Assembly (NCBI GenBank): GCA_049325475.1
Contig: JBMOLN010000003.1
Coordinates: forward strand, 1-64,000
Direction of reading: 5' to 3'
Length of the DNA: 64,000 nucleotides
DNA from: MWCR01 sp049325475
Lineage (GTDB): Bacteria > Patescibacteriota > Patescibacteriia > 2-12-FULL-60-25
A program made the translations under genes and the position numbers. How positions within the stretch are numbered: the stretch's first letter is position 1; each line of letters opens with the position of its first letter. Of this stretch, positions 16,646-24,440 are shown piece by piece. Under the pieces are notes generated by a model. That model was not told the DNA's origin. It made no database searches and was given only the letters and a program-made list of their open reading frames with translations.

Positions 16646-16662
16646 GATGTTTGCCGATACGG

Positions 16663-16668
16663 TATAAT
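16663..16668 (+). promoter_or_regulatory. -10 box of a near-leaderless lipoprotein mRNA
   Basis: TATAAT ends 10 nt before the ATG at 16679; any 5' leader would be only a few bases long. Confidence 0.55.
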
Positions 16669-16678
16669 ATTTTTTGTT

Positions 16679-17230
16679 ATGAAATTGACATATTTTTTAG
16701 CAATTGCGCTAGTTTTAGCTTTTTTGGGGGCAGGATGCTCCAATTCGAACAACGAATTACGAACCACGAACCTCGATATCGGAAAAGGCGGGAATGTTAA
16801 TCCGTGTGATTTGATTGATCAAGGCGAGATTGATGCTTTGTTTGGAAAGGCTTCGACCATCATCCAAGATGATAAAGAGCCAATTAATCCAACCGGGCAA
16901 AAGCTTTGCGTTTATGATGCGGAGAGCGATTATGGTGTAACTATGGCGCAGATCGGCGTGCAGCAATCCAAAGACATGGTGAGCGGAATGACTGCTGAAG
17001 ATCTTTTTGAAAGCCAAAAAGAATTTCTTGAAGGCATCGCGGATGTGCAGGGTTTGGGTGATGGAGCTTATCAAACCAGCGCGGAAATTCCGGGCGGAGG
17101 AGCATTATATTTTTTAGCTGAGAATAAGACCGTATTGATAACGGTTGATATCTCATTGGGCAGATTGGATAATGAGGCAAATCAAAAAGCGGAGCGTGAT
17201 ATTGCGGCAAAGATAATGGAACAATTATAA
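16679..17230 (+). CDS. Lipoprotein of unknown function
   Basis: 183 residues. Signal peptide MKLTYFLAIALVLAFLGAGC with lipobox LGAGC, Cys at 20. Mature part holds CDLIDQGEIDALFGK and a central sheet/helix region (LCVYDAESDYGVTMAQIGV...), a pattern like small DUF3558-type lipoproteins with a C-D-L-x-x-x-E-I start and a paired Cys, though that match is tentative. Residues 21-33 directly after the lipid-bearing Cys are encoded by an in-frame TTCGAACAACGAATTACGAA word array (16740-16781), which lengthens the tether. No Shine-Dalgarno site; probably leaderless. Confidence 0.8.
   Translation: MKLTYFLAIALVLAFLGAGCSNSNNELRTTNLDIGKGGNVNPCDLIDQGEIDALFGKASTIIQDDKEPINPTGQKLCVYDAESDYGVTMAQIGVQQSKDMVSGMTAEDLFESQKEFLEGIADVQGLGDGAYQTSAEIPGGGALYFLAENKTVLITVDISLGRLDNEANQKAERDIAAKIMEQL
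16740..16781. repeat. ATTACGAA word array in the lipoprotein gene
   Basis: Words TTCGAACA, ACGAATT, ACGAACC, ACGAACC in series inside codons 21-33. The same word family is intergenic at 36283-36305 and 42045-42080. Confidence 0.75.
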
Positions 17231-17231
17231 A

Positions 17232-17292
17232 CCAGTCTTAGTACTTAGTCATAGTCATAGTTAGTGACCAGTGATCAGTGACCAGTGATCAG
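17232..17292. repeat. CTTAGTCATAG and GTGACCAGTGATCA word arrays
   Basis: Two arrays: TCTTAGTACTTAGTCATAG-like and AGTGACCAGTGATCAGTGAC-like. The second is close to the long array at 19756-19912. Confidence 0.7.
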
Positions 17293-17323
17293 AATTTGGT
17301 GTTGGTGCAAATTAGTCGTGGTA

Positions 17324-17352
17324 TTGACAACGTGGTTTTTTGTGTTTAAATA
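17324..17352 (+). promoter_or_regulatory. Sigma70-type promoter
   Basis: TTGACA, 17-nt spacer, TAAATA; it lies 68 bp before the gene at 17421, leaving room for a leader with a Shine-Dalgarno site. Confidence 0.6.
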
Positions 17353-17420
17353 AGCTATCTTTCACAAAAAAATAAAACAAGAAAGCCCTTTGATCAGCAT
17401 AGGGCAGGAAAGGAAAAATC

Positions 17421-18065
17421 ATGTACAGCTTCGCGACGTGTGTGGCAATGCGCTTGGATAAGATGACCGGCGGCAAGGATTTTACCCAGATTGCCGAAGC
17501 CGCCGCCGATCCTCTGAAGAAGGTGAGGTTTGAGGCGGGTCAGGTTGCGCGGTCTTGCAAGGATTTGTGCAAGGCCTTGGAAATAGTGGCGGTTGAAATC
17601 GAAATGTGGGATCAGTATGAACTGGATAAGCAGGTGGCAGGCTTGTTGGCAAAGATTGTTTGCACGGCACAAAAGTGCGCAATGGAAAATCTGGCCGGCA
17701 ATCAGCAGATGAAAGCCATGCTCACGGGTTTGTTCAGTATGCTCCTTCAGGGATTGCTGGGCAATGATATTCGGAAAGCGGTGGCAGAAAGCAGGGCTCG
17801 GCAAATGCCGCAAGTTGTGGTGAACTTGAATATCAATGCCGGAGATATCGGCAATGCATTGCAGAAATGGGGCTTGCTTATGACCGAGCCGGCGGTGGTT
17901 ATGGTCGTTGCCGAGGTGATTGCCGATCTGCCTGAAGAGCAAAGGCCGGTATTTTTGACGAAGCTGTCATACATTATCGGCTCTTTGGAAAATAAGCCGG
18001 ACGCGGAAGCGGTTCGGTTTTTGGCTCAACAGGCTTTGTCGCGTTCGCACGCTGACAATAACTGA
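17421..18065 (+). CDS. Orphan helical protein
   Basis: 214 residues, AAAGGA 6 nt before the ATG. Nearly all alpha-helical, with several Cys in the first half (CVAM, SCKDLCKA, VCTAQKCAM) spaced like a repeated helical hairpin. A Met/Leu-rich stretch (MKAMLTGLFSMLLQGLLG) is amphipathic rather than clearly membrane spanning. No family recognised. Own promoter and terminator, so a single-gene unit typical of the orphan genes in this window. Confidence 0.75.
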   Translation: MYSFATCVAMRLDKMTGGKDFTQIAEAAADPLKKVRFEAGQVARSCKDLCKALEIVAVEIEMWDQYELDKQVAGLLAKIVCTAQKCAMENLAGNQQMKAMLTGLFSMLLQGLLGNDIRKAVAESRARQMPQVVVNLNINAGDIGNALQKWGLLMTEPAVVMVVAEVIADLPEEQRPVFLTKLSYIIGSLENKPDAEAVRFLAQQALSRSHADNN

Positions 18066-18068
18066 CTT

Positions 18069-18105
18069 GCTCGTCCCGAGTTTAATCGAGGGGCGGGCTT
18101 TTTTT
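18069..18105 (+). terminator. Intrinsic terminator
   Basis: GCTCGTCCC/GGGGCGGGC arms (two GU pairs) followed by TTTTTTT. Confidence 0.8.
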
Positions 18106-18119
18106 GACCATGATTACCA

Positions 18120-18262
18120 CGACACGGTCGTTCGCGAACGACGTGTCTTGATTTTAATTCTGATTAGCAGGATTATTATTTGATAAGCTGCTGAGCTACC
18201 GAGCTTCTAAGCGATTGAGCTTAATGGCTTATTGGTTTAGTCGCTTAGAGGCTTAATATGTT
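18120..18262. repeat. Palindrome and AGCTNCTNAGC word array
   Basis: A GACACG/CGTGTC stem enclosing GTCGTTCGCGAACGAC (about 18121-18147), then AAGCTGCTGAGCTACCGAGC-like words to 18260. The same words occur after proS (54448-54480). Confidence 0.6.
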
Positions 18263-18332
18263 GACTAAAAGGGCAATATATGTAATAACTTGAGTACAGA
18301 AGAGGAGGTTTGAAGCGCAAAAGGAGGCGGAG

Positions 18333-18746
18333 ATGAGCGCGAGGTACATTCTAAAAAGCGATTACGCCAAAGCGCTCATCCTCTTGATTGAAGAATGCAT
18401 GGAGGAGGCGCTTATTGATCAAAGACCGGGTGTGGTTTCGGCAATTTGTTACAGAATTGAATTACATTTGGATAAGGTCAGGGAGGAAGCATCAGCAAAA
18501 GGTGATGATGTGCAAGCAGATTGCGCCATAATGCTTTACGATATGATCCGTTATCAAAATGTCGAGCGATTTAATGTAAGACAGTGGGCGGCATTTAAGG
18601 ATGTGGTTATGCATTGGCACCGCATGAGCAGCGTCATGACCGAGTCTAACATCGCAGAGTATAAAAGCCAGTTATTGGCAACGGGTTTGGAAATCCACTC
18701 GCGTGATTCGTGGATAAATGAGATTGATGCGGAAATTGAAAAATAG
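18333..18746 (+). CDS. Orphan helical protein
   Basis: 137 residues, AAAGGAGG with a 6-nt gap to the ATG. Entirely helical and acidic, no signal peptide; opening SARYILKSDYAKALILLIEECMEEAL and closing SWINEIDAEIEK. No family recognised. Single-gene unit ended by the hairpin 18752-18788, which also serves the convergent transketolase genes. Confidence 0.72.
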   Translation: MSARYILKSDYAKALILLIEECMEEALIDQRPGVVSAICYRIELHLDKVREEASAKGDDVQADCAIMLYDMIRYQNVERFNVRQWAAFKDVVMHWHRMSSVMTESNIAEYKSQLLATGLEIHSRDSWINEIDAEIEK

Positions 18747-18751
18747 TTTGT

Positions 18752-18788
18752 CTTTTAAAAAGCTGCCATGCGGCAGCTATTTTCTTTT
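18752..18788. terminator. Bidirectional terminator
   Basis: AGCTGCC/GGCAGCT arms with A-rich and T-rich flanks (TTTTAAAA before, ATTTTCTTTT after), between convergent genes. Confidence 0.75.
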
Positions 18789-19754
18789 AATGACTTTTTT
18801 GACGGCTTTGATTATGTCTTTGGCTTTCATACCGTATTTGGCCAAAAGTTCATCCGGTTCCCCTGATTCACCGAATGAATCCGGCATGCCGATTGTTTCG
18901 ATTGGGGTGGGGAGTTTTTTAGCGCAAAGTTCGGCGACCGCGCCGTGCAATCCCCCTATGATTTGATGTTCTTCGACGGTTACCGCGCAAGCGGTTTTTT
19001 TTAATGAAGAGATAATTGTTTTTTTATCCAGTGGTTTGATGGTGTGAGAGTTGATTACTTCGGCTTCGATATGTTCTTTGGCGAGCGCTTCGGCGGCGAG
19101 CAAGGCCTCATGCAACAATGGTCCGCAAGCGATGAGTGAAACATCATAGCCTTCACGGCAAACATAGGCCTGACCGAGTTTGAACGGTGTTTTGTTGGTT
19201 GTGATAACAGGGGTCTTTTCGCGGGCAAATCTAAAGTAAACCGGACCTTTGTGTTTGGCGGCGGCGATGGTGCACTTGCGCGTTTCTTCATAATCGCAAG
19301 GCGCGCAGACAATGATATCCGGGATGGCGCGAACAATGGCCATGTCTTCCAGGGCTTGGTGTGTGGCACCGTCAGGGCCAACCGATACGCCGGTATGCGC
19401 GCCCGCAATTTTAACATTAGCCTTGCTGTAGCAGACTGAAACTCGCAACTGATCCCAGCTGCGGCCGGGGGAAAAAACGGCGTATGAAGAAACGAAGGGA
19501 ATTTTTCCAGCTAAAGCGAGACCGGCTGCGACTCCCATCATGTTTTGTTCAGCGACGCCGCATTCAATATAGCGATCCGGATATTTTTCACCAAAGCCCA
19601 GAGCACGAGTGGATTCGGCAAGATCTGCAGTAAGTACAACAACCTCTTTGTTGGTTTTGCCCAATTCAATGAGAGCATCGCCATAGCCGTTCCGGGTGGG
19701 AATTTTTTCGACTGTTTTATATAACAGATATGGGTTTAGATTTGCGGATTTCAT
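18777..19754 (-). CDS. Transketolase, C-terminal subunit
   Basis: 325 residues. Carries the pyrimidine-binding and C-terminal domains of a split transketolase: TRNGYGDALIELG at the start, LTADLAESTRALGF, YIECGVAEQNMMGVAAGLA with the Glu that activates thiamine diphosphate, then HTGVSVGPDGATHQALED, and a C-terminal domain from about 195. It pairs with the N-terminal subunit at 20318-21229 to transfer two-carbon units between sugar phosphates. In many bacteria the two half genes are adjacent; here they are 563 bp apart, with a four-helix-bundle gene and a long word array between them. Confidence 0.93.
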   Translation of the reverse strand: MKSANLNPYLLYKTVEKIPTRNGYGDALIELGKTNKEVVVLTADLAESTRALGFGEKYPDRYIECGVAEQNMMGVAAGLALAGKIPFVSSYAVFSPGRSWDQLRVSVCYSKANVKIAGAHTGVSVGPDGATHQALEDMAIVRAIPDIIVCAPCDYEETRKCTIAAAKHKGPVYFRFAREKTPVITTNKTPFKLGQAYVCREGYDVSLIACGPLLHEALLAAEALAKEHIEAEVINSHTIKPLDKKTIISSLKKTACAVTVEEHQIIGGLHGAVAELCAKKLPTPIETIGMPDSFGESGEPDELLAKYGMKAKDIIKAVKKVIKRK

Positions 19755-19755
19755 A

Positions 19756-19912
19756 GATATAAGGACCAGGGACCAGTGACTAGTGACTAGTGACTAGTGA
19801 CTAGTGACTAGTGACTAGTGACCAGGGACCAGGGACCAGTGACTAGTGACTAGTGACTAGTGACCAGTGACTAGTGACCAGTGAGTAGGGACTAGGGACC
19901 GGGGGTCGATGG
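19756..19912. repeat. Long TGACTAG/GGACCAG 7-bp tandem array
   Basis: About twenty 7-bp units TGACTAG with GGACCAG and TGACCAG variants, the longest array of the window with 50978-51116. It separates the two transketolase half genes and touches the end of the gene 19892-20272. Confidence 0.9.
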
Positions 19913-20272
19913 TGAATTGAGTTTATTAGTGAGTAACATGATCATTTTAAATAACATTTTACTGATTTCTTGAGATAAATTATAGGCTTGAGTGAATTGA
20001 TTAACATCAAAGTATTTATATTCCAGTCCCAGAAGCAGCATGCTTCTGACTTCGCTGCATGATCCTTTGGCGATATGTAAAAATTGTTTATATTCTTTGG
20101 TGCTTTGACGATCAAAGCCTTCGGCGATGTTATTAATTACCGATAAAGCAGCGCGTTGTATTTGGTTTTTAAAGATAAAGTCGTTGTTATGTTTCATGCA
20201 TGTATGTATCAGGATATTGAGCTCCTTGGCTTTTTGCCAAACTATCAAGTCTTCAAATTTTTGAACATGCAT
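19892..20272 (-). CDS. Four-helix-bundle protein (S23 / TIGR02436 family)
   Basis: 126 residues. The pattern FEDLIVWQKAKELNILIHTC near the start and AALSVINNIAEGFDRQSTKEYKQFLHIAKGSCSEVRSML in the middle is characteristic of the four-helix-bundle family first seen in 23S rRNA intervening sequences. Its biochemical role is unknown. It sits between the two transketolase half genes, and its last residues (NSPSTPGP) are encoded at the edge of the TGACTAG array, so it looks inserted with the array. Shares the orientation of the transketolase genes and may be co-transcribed. Confidence 0.9.
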   Translation of the reverse strand: MHVQKFEDLIVWQKAKELNILIHTCMKHNNDFIFKNQIQRAALSVINNIAEGFDRQSTKEYKQFLHIAKGSCSEVRSMLLLGLEYKYFDVNQFTQAYNLSQEISKMLFKMIMLLTNKLNSPSTPGP

Positions 20273-20317
20273 ATCTGAATGATTATCTGGTCACTGTCCA
20301 CTGGTCAATCGGGTTTA

Positions 20318-21229
20318 TTATTGATGTTCAGAGTAGATTTTGCCGCCAAGTGTTCTAAGTTCGTGCAGTGCCAGTCTGGCTTCGTCTTTGTTGGGCGGTT
20401 TGCCGTGCCATTCGAATTTATTCTCCATAAAGTCCACGCCTTTGCCGGGGATTGTATGGCAGATTATTGCGGTTGGATTGGCGGCCATGGCTTTGGCTTT
20501 TTTCATGGCATCCAATACTTCGCGGATATTGTGCCCGTCAACCTCGATTACAAACCAGTTATTGGCTTTTAGTTTGGCGCAGAAATCCTCCAAGGGCATA
20601 ATATCTTCCGTGAAACCATCTATTTGGATGTTGTTGCGGTCGATGATAGCTGTGAGTTCACGTAAATTGTATTTACCGGCGAGCATGACGGCTTCCCAAG
20701 TTTGGCCTTCGTCAAATTCGCCGTCGCTCATGAGGCACCAGGTGTGGTAACTCGAATTACGAACTACGAATTTCGAACCACGATTTTTCGTCCCGCGTCC
20801 CGCGTCGCTCGTCCCACGACGGTTGATTCTAGAAGCAAGTGCAAATCCGCAGGCTTGGGAGAGGCCTTGGCCCAAAGGTCCGCCGCAGGTTTCTATTCCA
20901 TTGCTGAAATGGTTGTTGGAATGGCCTTGGAGAGGAGAGCCCAGTTTACGTAAAGTTTTGAGCTGTTTGTGCGGAATGAATCCGGCATGAGCCAAAGTTG
21001 CATACAGCACGGGGCAGATGTGAGCATTGGAGAGGACGACCCTGTCGCGTGCGGGATCATTTTTCTTTTTGGGATCAAGATTGGCAACTCCGCCCATATA
21101 AACAGCGGTAAAAACATCGGCCATGCCCAGCGGACCGGCCGAATGACCCGAGCCGGCTTCTACAAGCATGTTGATTATGTCCTGCCGGATTTGGTTGGCG
21201 GTTTTTTCCAACTGTGAAATAGATTTCAT
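20318..21229 (-). CDS. Transketolase, N-terminal subunit
   Basis: 303 residues. Thiamine-diphosphate-binding half: GSGHSAGPLGMADVFTAVY, GPLGQGLSQACGFALA, then CLMSDGEFDEGQTWEAVMLA with the Mg/diphosphate GDG-type motif (here SDG), NNIQIDGFTED, and HTIPGKGVDFMENKFEWHG. Between the ALASRINR helix and the CLMSDGE strand there are about 25 extra residues (RGTSDAG...NSSYHT) encoded by an in-frame TACGAA/CGTCCCG word array at 20746-20822; family members have only a few residues there. Works with the subunit at 18777-19754. Confidence 0.92.
   Translation of the reverse strand: MKSISQLEKTANQIRQDIINMLVEAGSGHSAGPLGMADVFTAVYMGGVANLDPKKKNDPARDRVVLSNAHICPVLYATLAHAGFIPHKQLKTLRKLGSPLQGHSNNHFSNGIETCGGPLGQGLSQACGFALASRINRRGTSDAGRGTKNRGSKFVVRNSSYHTWCLMSDGEFDEGQTWEAVMLAGKYNLRELTAIIDRNNIQIDGFTEDIMPLEDFCAKLKANNWFVIEVDGHNIREVLDAMKKAKAMAANPTAIICHTIPGKGVDFMENKFEWHGKPPNKDEARLALHELRTLGGKIYSEHQ
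20746..20822. repeat. Word array in the transketolase N-subunit gene
   Basis: Two words in series, ATTACGAACTACGAAT and CGTCCCGCGTCCCGCGTC, inside the reading frame. Confidence 0.8.
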
Positions 21230-21249
21230 AATTCATTTTTGACTCATGT

Positions 21250-21287
21250 CGTACCGCGTACCGGATGTACCACGTACAACGTTTAGG
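21250..21287. repeat. GTACCGCGTACC word array
   Basis: GTCGTACCGCGTACCGGATG and on; the same words are found inside polX at 48598-48629. Confidence 0.65.
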
Positions 21288-21332
21288 TGTCGATATATAT
21301 CTTAAAGTATTTTAACATGGATGAGGAGAAAT

Positions 21333-21360
21333 AAAAAAAGACGCCCCATTGGAGCGTCTA
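21333..21360 (-). terminator. Intrinsic terminator
   Basis: AGACGC/GCGTCT arms followed on the minus strand by TTTTTTTAT, downstream of the gene 21377-22162. Confidence 0.85.
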
Positions 21361-21376
21361 TATGGTTTGAATATAT

Positions 21377-22162
21377 TTATTTAACTACATTGATTGTGCC
21401 GACTACTCCTTCATTGAAGCCATCGCGATATTCGAAAGATCCGGTTTGGTTGAAGGTTCTTTGAAAGGTATCTTTATATTCCAAGGTTTGTGATTGGAAT
21501 CCGCTGCCAACAACCGAGTGAGGTTTGCTGTCTTGGTTTGTCCAGGTGACAGTGGCGCCGACTTTAACGGTCATGGTTGACGGTACATAGCCGGTCATTG
21601 TATCACCAATGCTGACCGCGGCTTGCGTGCCATCGAAACCTTTGTTTTCAGAAATTGTTTTGGTCGCATTCATGACATCTGCCGGTTTGAACATGGCTGA
21701 TGTTTCTATGGCGCTGCCCATTTTGTAATTAATAAAGAAGGCATCCGGAACATCGTCGATTTGCTGACTCCAATTGATGTTATAAAGAGTTTCGGCAAGT
21801 TCTTCACTGGCAACATGGCGCAAAACACCGCCTCGGTCTACGGCGTAGACTTTAGGATCGGTTGTAATTTTTACCATTTTGCGGCCTGGGCGGTATGTGA
21901 CGTTGCCGCCGATCGGGATTGTGCCCAAGGTGCGGTCATCAATGGTTAAAACATTATCAAAGTTTTCATACCAAGTGAAATAGGTTTTTTCATTCGGGAA
22001 AACATAGCGCTTGCCATCTTCTGCGAAATAATAAACCGCAGAAAAGGATTGCCCTTTAATCAATGTTCCAGGATTAAAGGTTTGAGCTTTGGCTGCAACG
22101 GGAAGCATCGTGCCGGCAATCATTGAAAGGGATGCAAGGGAAGCGAGGATTTTGTTTAACAT
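21377..22162 (-). CDS. Exported protein: CPR surface domain plus cupredoxin-like domain
   Basis: 261 residues. Signal peptide (about 1-26), then the domain shared by four proteins of this window (about 30-165): GTLIKGQSFSAVYYFAEDGKRYVFP, TWYENFDNVLTI, GGNVTYRPGRKMVKITTDPKVYAV, IDDVPDAFFINY. The C-terminal 80 residues read as a plastocyanin/azurin-type cupredoxin (TMTVKVGATVTWTNQDSKPHSVVG), but only the first copper His is clear: the end, SFEYRDGFNEGVVGTINVV, lacks the Cys, second His and Met. Copper binding is therefore doubtful. Probably extracellular or cell-wall located. Confidence 0.8.
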   Translation of the reverse strand: MLNKILASLASLSMIAGTMLPVAAKAQTFNPGTLIKGQSFSAVYYFAEDGKRYVFPNEKTYFTWYENFDNVLTIDDRTLGTIPIGGNVTYRPGRKMVKITTDPKVYAVDRGGVLRHVASEELAETLYNINWSQQIDDVPDAFFINYKMGSAIETSAMFKPADVMNATKTISENKGFDGTQAAVSIGDTMTGYVPSTMTVKVGATVTWTNQDSKPHSVVGSGFQSQTLEYKDTFQRTFNQTGSFEYRDGFNEGVVGTINVVK

Positions 22163-22169
22163 AACGTAT

Positions 22170-22265
22170 AGAATTAATAATTAATAAATAATAAATAATA
22201 AAGTCTTAGTCTTGGTACTTAGTCATGATGCTTAGTCGTAGTCGCAGGAGCGGCCAGTGATCAGT
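22170..22265. repeat. TAATAAATAATAAA and CTTAGTC word arrays
   Basis: AATTAATAATTAATAAATAA-like words, then TCTTAGTCTTGGTACTTAGT and GTCGTAGTCGCAG, all between two paralogous exported-protein genes. Confidence 0.65.
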
Positions 22266-22271
22266 GGACAA

Positions 22272-23696
22272 TCAAGGATTGGTGACTTGGACTTCGACAG
22301 ATTGCTCTTGCGTAAGATCAAGCATGTCGGCGGCGCGGCCGATGAAAGTCAGTGTGCCGGTTTGAGTGATGGGAGCGGTGGTAAAAGTGCACGGAGCGGC
22401 TCCATCACAATGTTTCAATAAGTTTTTGCCGCTGTCAAGAATTTCCAAATAAGAGATTCCGTCGGTGTCTGATGCTGTTACCGTAATATCAACGGTTTCA
22501 TTGGTATAAATTGATGGTTTTGAGCCTTGAACCGTGACAACGGGCGAATCGTTATTTGCCAATGTGATGGTTTTATCCGCTGTTCGGTATGTTCGGCCTT
22601 GAGAGTCTTTAACGATAGCATAAACGGTTTTAACATCGCCTATATTTCCCGTGCCGGTATAGCCATATGAGCATCTAAGGGAGCCGGACGCGCAGATGTA
22701 AGTACCGGAATCATTAATAAATATTTCAATCGTGGATACGTTGATGCTGATATCGGCTTCAATGGTTATGGTTGTGGTTTGTCCAACCCGGATTGTTGAT
22801 TGATTGATGGTGATGCCGGCTTTTTCTGAAATTGAATCAGAACTGACAATAATTTGCTTGGTGTCGATAAATACCGAATTGTCTACCGCTGTAACTTGGG
22901 CACGGGCTTCATATGTGCCGTCCGGTGTATTTTTATCGATTAATTTACTGCCAAAACAGGTCGGAGCATAATCGCAGGTTGTAACAAGACTGCCGTCAAA
23001 ATAGATGCGGATTTCTTTAATGCCTTTTTTATAATCCGTGACGACGGTAAAATCGATGTCATCACCGGGCTGGATGGAATTTTTGTTGACAGTTAATGAG
23101 GCGGCCAATGGCATTGTTGACGTCGGCGTTTGAGGTTCGGGCTGTGTGCCGCCGTTGCATGATGTGCAGGTTTGGGGTTCGCGATCTTTGTCTATGGATA
23201 TTGCATCGATTGACTCTTGAGCAGGATTATAATCGGCGGAAGAATTTATCGGCGCGCCTATCGCATAATTTACAAAAAAAGCATCAGGGATGTCGTCAAT
23301 TTTAGCATTCCAGTCCGCGCCATAAAGTTCTATCGCGAGTGCTTCACTGGTTATATGGCGCAAAATGCCTCCGGCCGAAATCGCATAAGTTTTGGGATCG
23401 GTTGTAATTTTTACGAGCTTAACTCCCGGTTTATAGGTAACGTTGCCGCCAAGTTGTATCGACGCGAGTTGTTCATCGGTTATGGTTTTAACATTATCGA
23501 AATTGGCGTACCAAGTGAAGAATGTTTTGTCGGTCGGGAAGACCAGGCGCGTGCCTTCGTTACTGTAGTAATAAACAGCGGGCAGAGATCCTTTAATAAG
23601 GTCTCCGGGAGAAAGAGTAACTTGCGCATTGGCATGATGAGCGATTATTAATGACCCCATCAGACCAAGAAATGCAATAAAATATTTGTATGTCAT
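22272..23696 (-). CDS. Exported protein: CPR surface domain plus Ig-like repeats
   Basis: 474 residues. Signal peptide MTYKYFIAFLGLMGSLIIAHHANA; shared surface domain at about 28-160 (GDLIKGSLPAVYYYSNEGTRLVFP, GGNVTYKPGVKLVKITTDPKTYAI, IDDIPDAFFVNY); linker with CTSCNGG; then three Ig-like beta sandwiches of about 90 residues, each opening like AGITINQSTIRVGQTTTITIEA and carrying a Cys pair (TCDYAPTCFG, ICASGSLRCSYG, HCDGAAPCTF). The repeats suggest a filament or adhesin-like stalk. A TATAAT box 8 nt before the ATG (23705-23710) indicates a leaderless mRNA. Confidence 0.8.
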   Translation of the reverse strand: MTYKYFIAFLGLMGSLIIAHHANAQVTLSPGDLIKGSLPAVYYYSNEGTRLVFPTDKTFFTWYANFDNVKTITDEQLASIQLGGNVTYKPGVKLVKITTDPKTYAISAGGILRHITSEALAIELYGADWNAKIDDIPDAFFVNYAIGAPINSSADYNPAQESIDAISIDKDREPQTCTSCNGGTQPEPQTPTSTMPLAASLTVNKNSIQPGDDIDFTVVTDYKKGIKEIRIYFDGSLVTTCDYAPTCFGSKLIDKNTPDGTYEARAQVTAVDNSVFIDTKQIIVSSDSISEKAGITINQSTIRVGQTTTITIEADISINVSTIEIFINDSGTYICASGSLRCSYGYTGTGNIGDVKTVYAIVKDSQGRTYRTADKTITLANNDSPVVTVQGSKPSIYTNETVDITVTASDTDGISYLEILDSGKNLLKHCDGAAPCTFTTAPITQTGTLTFIGRAADMLDLTQEQSVEVQVTNP

Positions 23697-23724
23697 ACAG
23701 GGAAATTATAGCATAAGGTGAAAA

Positions 23725-23758
23725 TAAAAAAATACCCAGAGTTAATCTGAGTATTTTT
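23725..23758 (-). terminator. Intrinsic terminator
   Basis: AATACTCAGA/TCTGGGTATT arms with TTTTTTTATT after them on the minus strand, downstream of 23778-24311. Confidence 0.8.
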
Positions 23759-23777
23759 GGTATTCAACGAGTATTTC

Positions 23778-24311
23778 TTATTGAGGAGCTTCCATGCCCT
23801 TGTCTTGCCAGATATACATGGCCTGGGCCTTTTCTCCACCCGGGTTGAAATCGTCCTTGCCGGCGATTGAAGAACCGATACGGTAGTTTACGAAAAATGG
23901 ATCCGGAATGTCGTCGATCATTTTATTCCAATCAGCGCCATAAAGTTCTATTGCGGCCGCTTCAGTTTCCACCCAGCGCAAGATTCCGCCTTTGGAAACG
24001 GCGTAGGTTCTGGGATCGGTGGTGATTTTTACCATTTTTACACCAGGTCGATAAGTGACGTTGCCGCCCAAGGGAATGGATGAGAGTTCGGAATCGGAAA
24101 TTGTTACAACTCCGGAATAATCATCGCCATACCAAGATTTGTAAGTTTTTTCTGTGGGGAAAACGTAGCGCTTGCCATCGGTTGCGTAATAATAAACCGT
24201 TGACATAGACCCTTTGATTAAATCGCCTTCTTGAGCCATCATTTCCGCGGCTTGGACTGGCACGGATGAGGCGAATAAAGCGAGCATGGTGAGAAATGCA
24301 AAGAAACGCAT
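23778..24311 (-). CDS. Exported protein consisting of the CPR surface domain only
   Basis: 177 residues: signal peptide (MRFFAFLTMLALFASSVPVQA) followed by one copy of the shared domain (GDLIKGSMSTVYYYATDGKRYVFP, GGNVTYRPGVKMVKITTDPRTYAV, IDDIPDPFFVNYRIGSSI) and a short tail. It is the minimal form of the family and shows the domain limits: about 140 residues, with conserved aromatic and Gly positions and no Cys. Third in a tandem run with 21377-22162 and 22272-23696, so the three arose by duplication and gained different C-termini. Function unknown. Confidence 0.8.
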   Translation of the reverse strand: MRFFAFLTMLALFASSVPVQAAEMMAQEGDLIKGSMSTVYYYATDGKRYVFPTEKTYKSWYGDDYSGVVTISDSELSSIPLGGNVTYRPGVKMVKITTDPRTYAVSKGGILRWVETEAAAIELYGADWNKMIDDIPDPFFVNYRIGSSIAGKDDFNPGGEKAQAMYIWQDKGMEAPQ

Positions 24312-24314
24312 ATA

Positions 24315-24440
24315 CTTAATTAAAAATTATGAATTAAGAAATAAGAATTAGGAATTAATTATACGTCGATAAGTCTATACGTCGATAAGTTTTAAGTCCA
24401 TTATTTGATAGACGTATTGACTTATGACGTACTGACGTTA
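24315..24440. repeat. GAATTAAGAAATAAG and ATACGTCGATAAGT word arrays
   Basis: AATTATGAATTAAGAAATAA words, then TATACGTCGATAAGTCTATA and GACGTATTGACTTATGACG. Confidence 0.7.

Noticed and set aside
18120..18147. Phage attachment or toxin-antitoxin operator at the 18.1 kb palindrome
   Set aside because: A single short palindrome with no integrase, toxin or antitoxin gene nearby.
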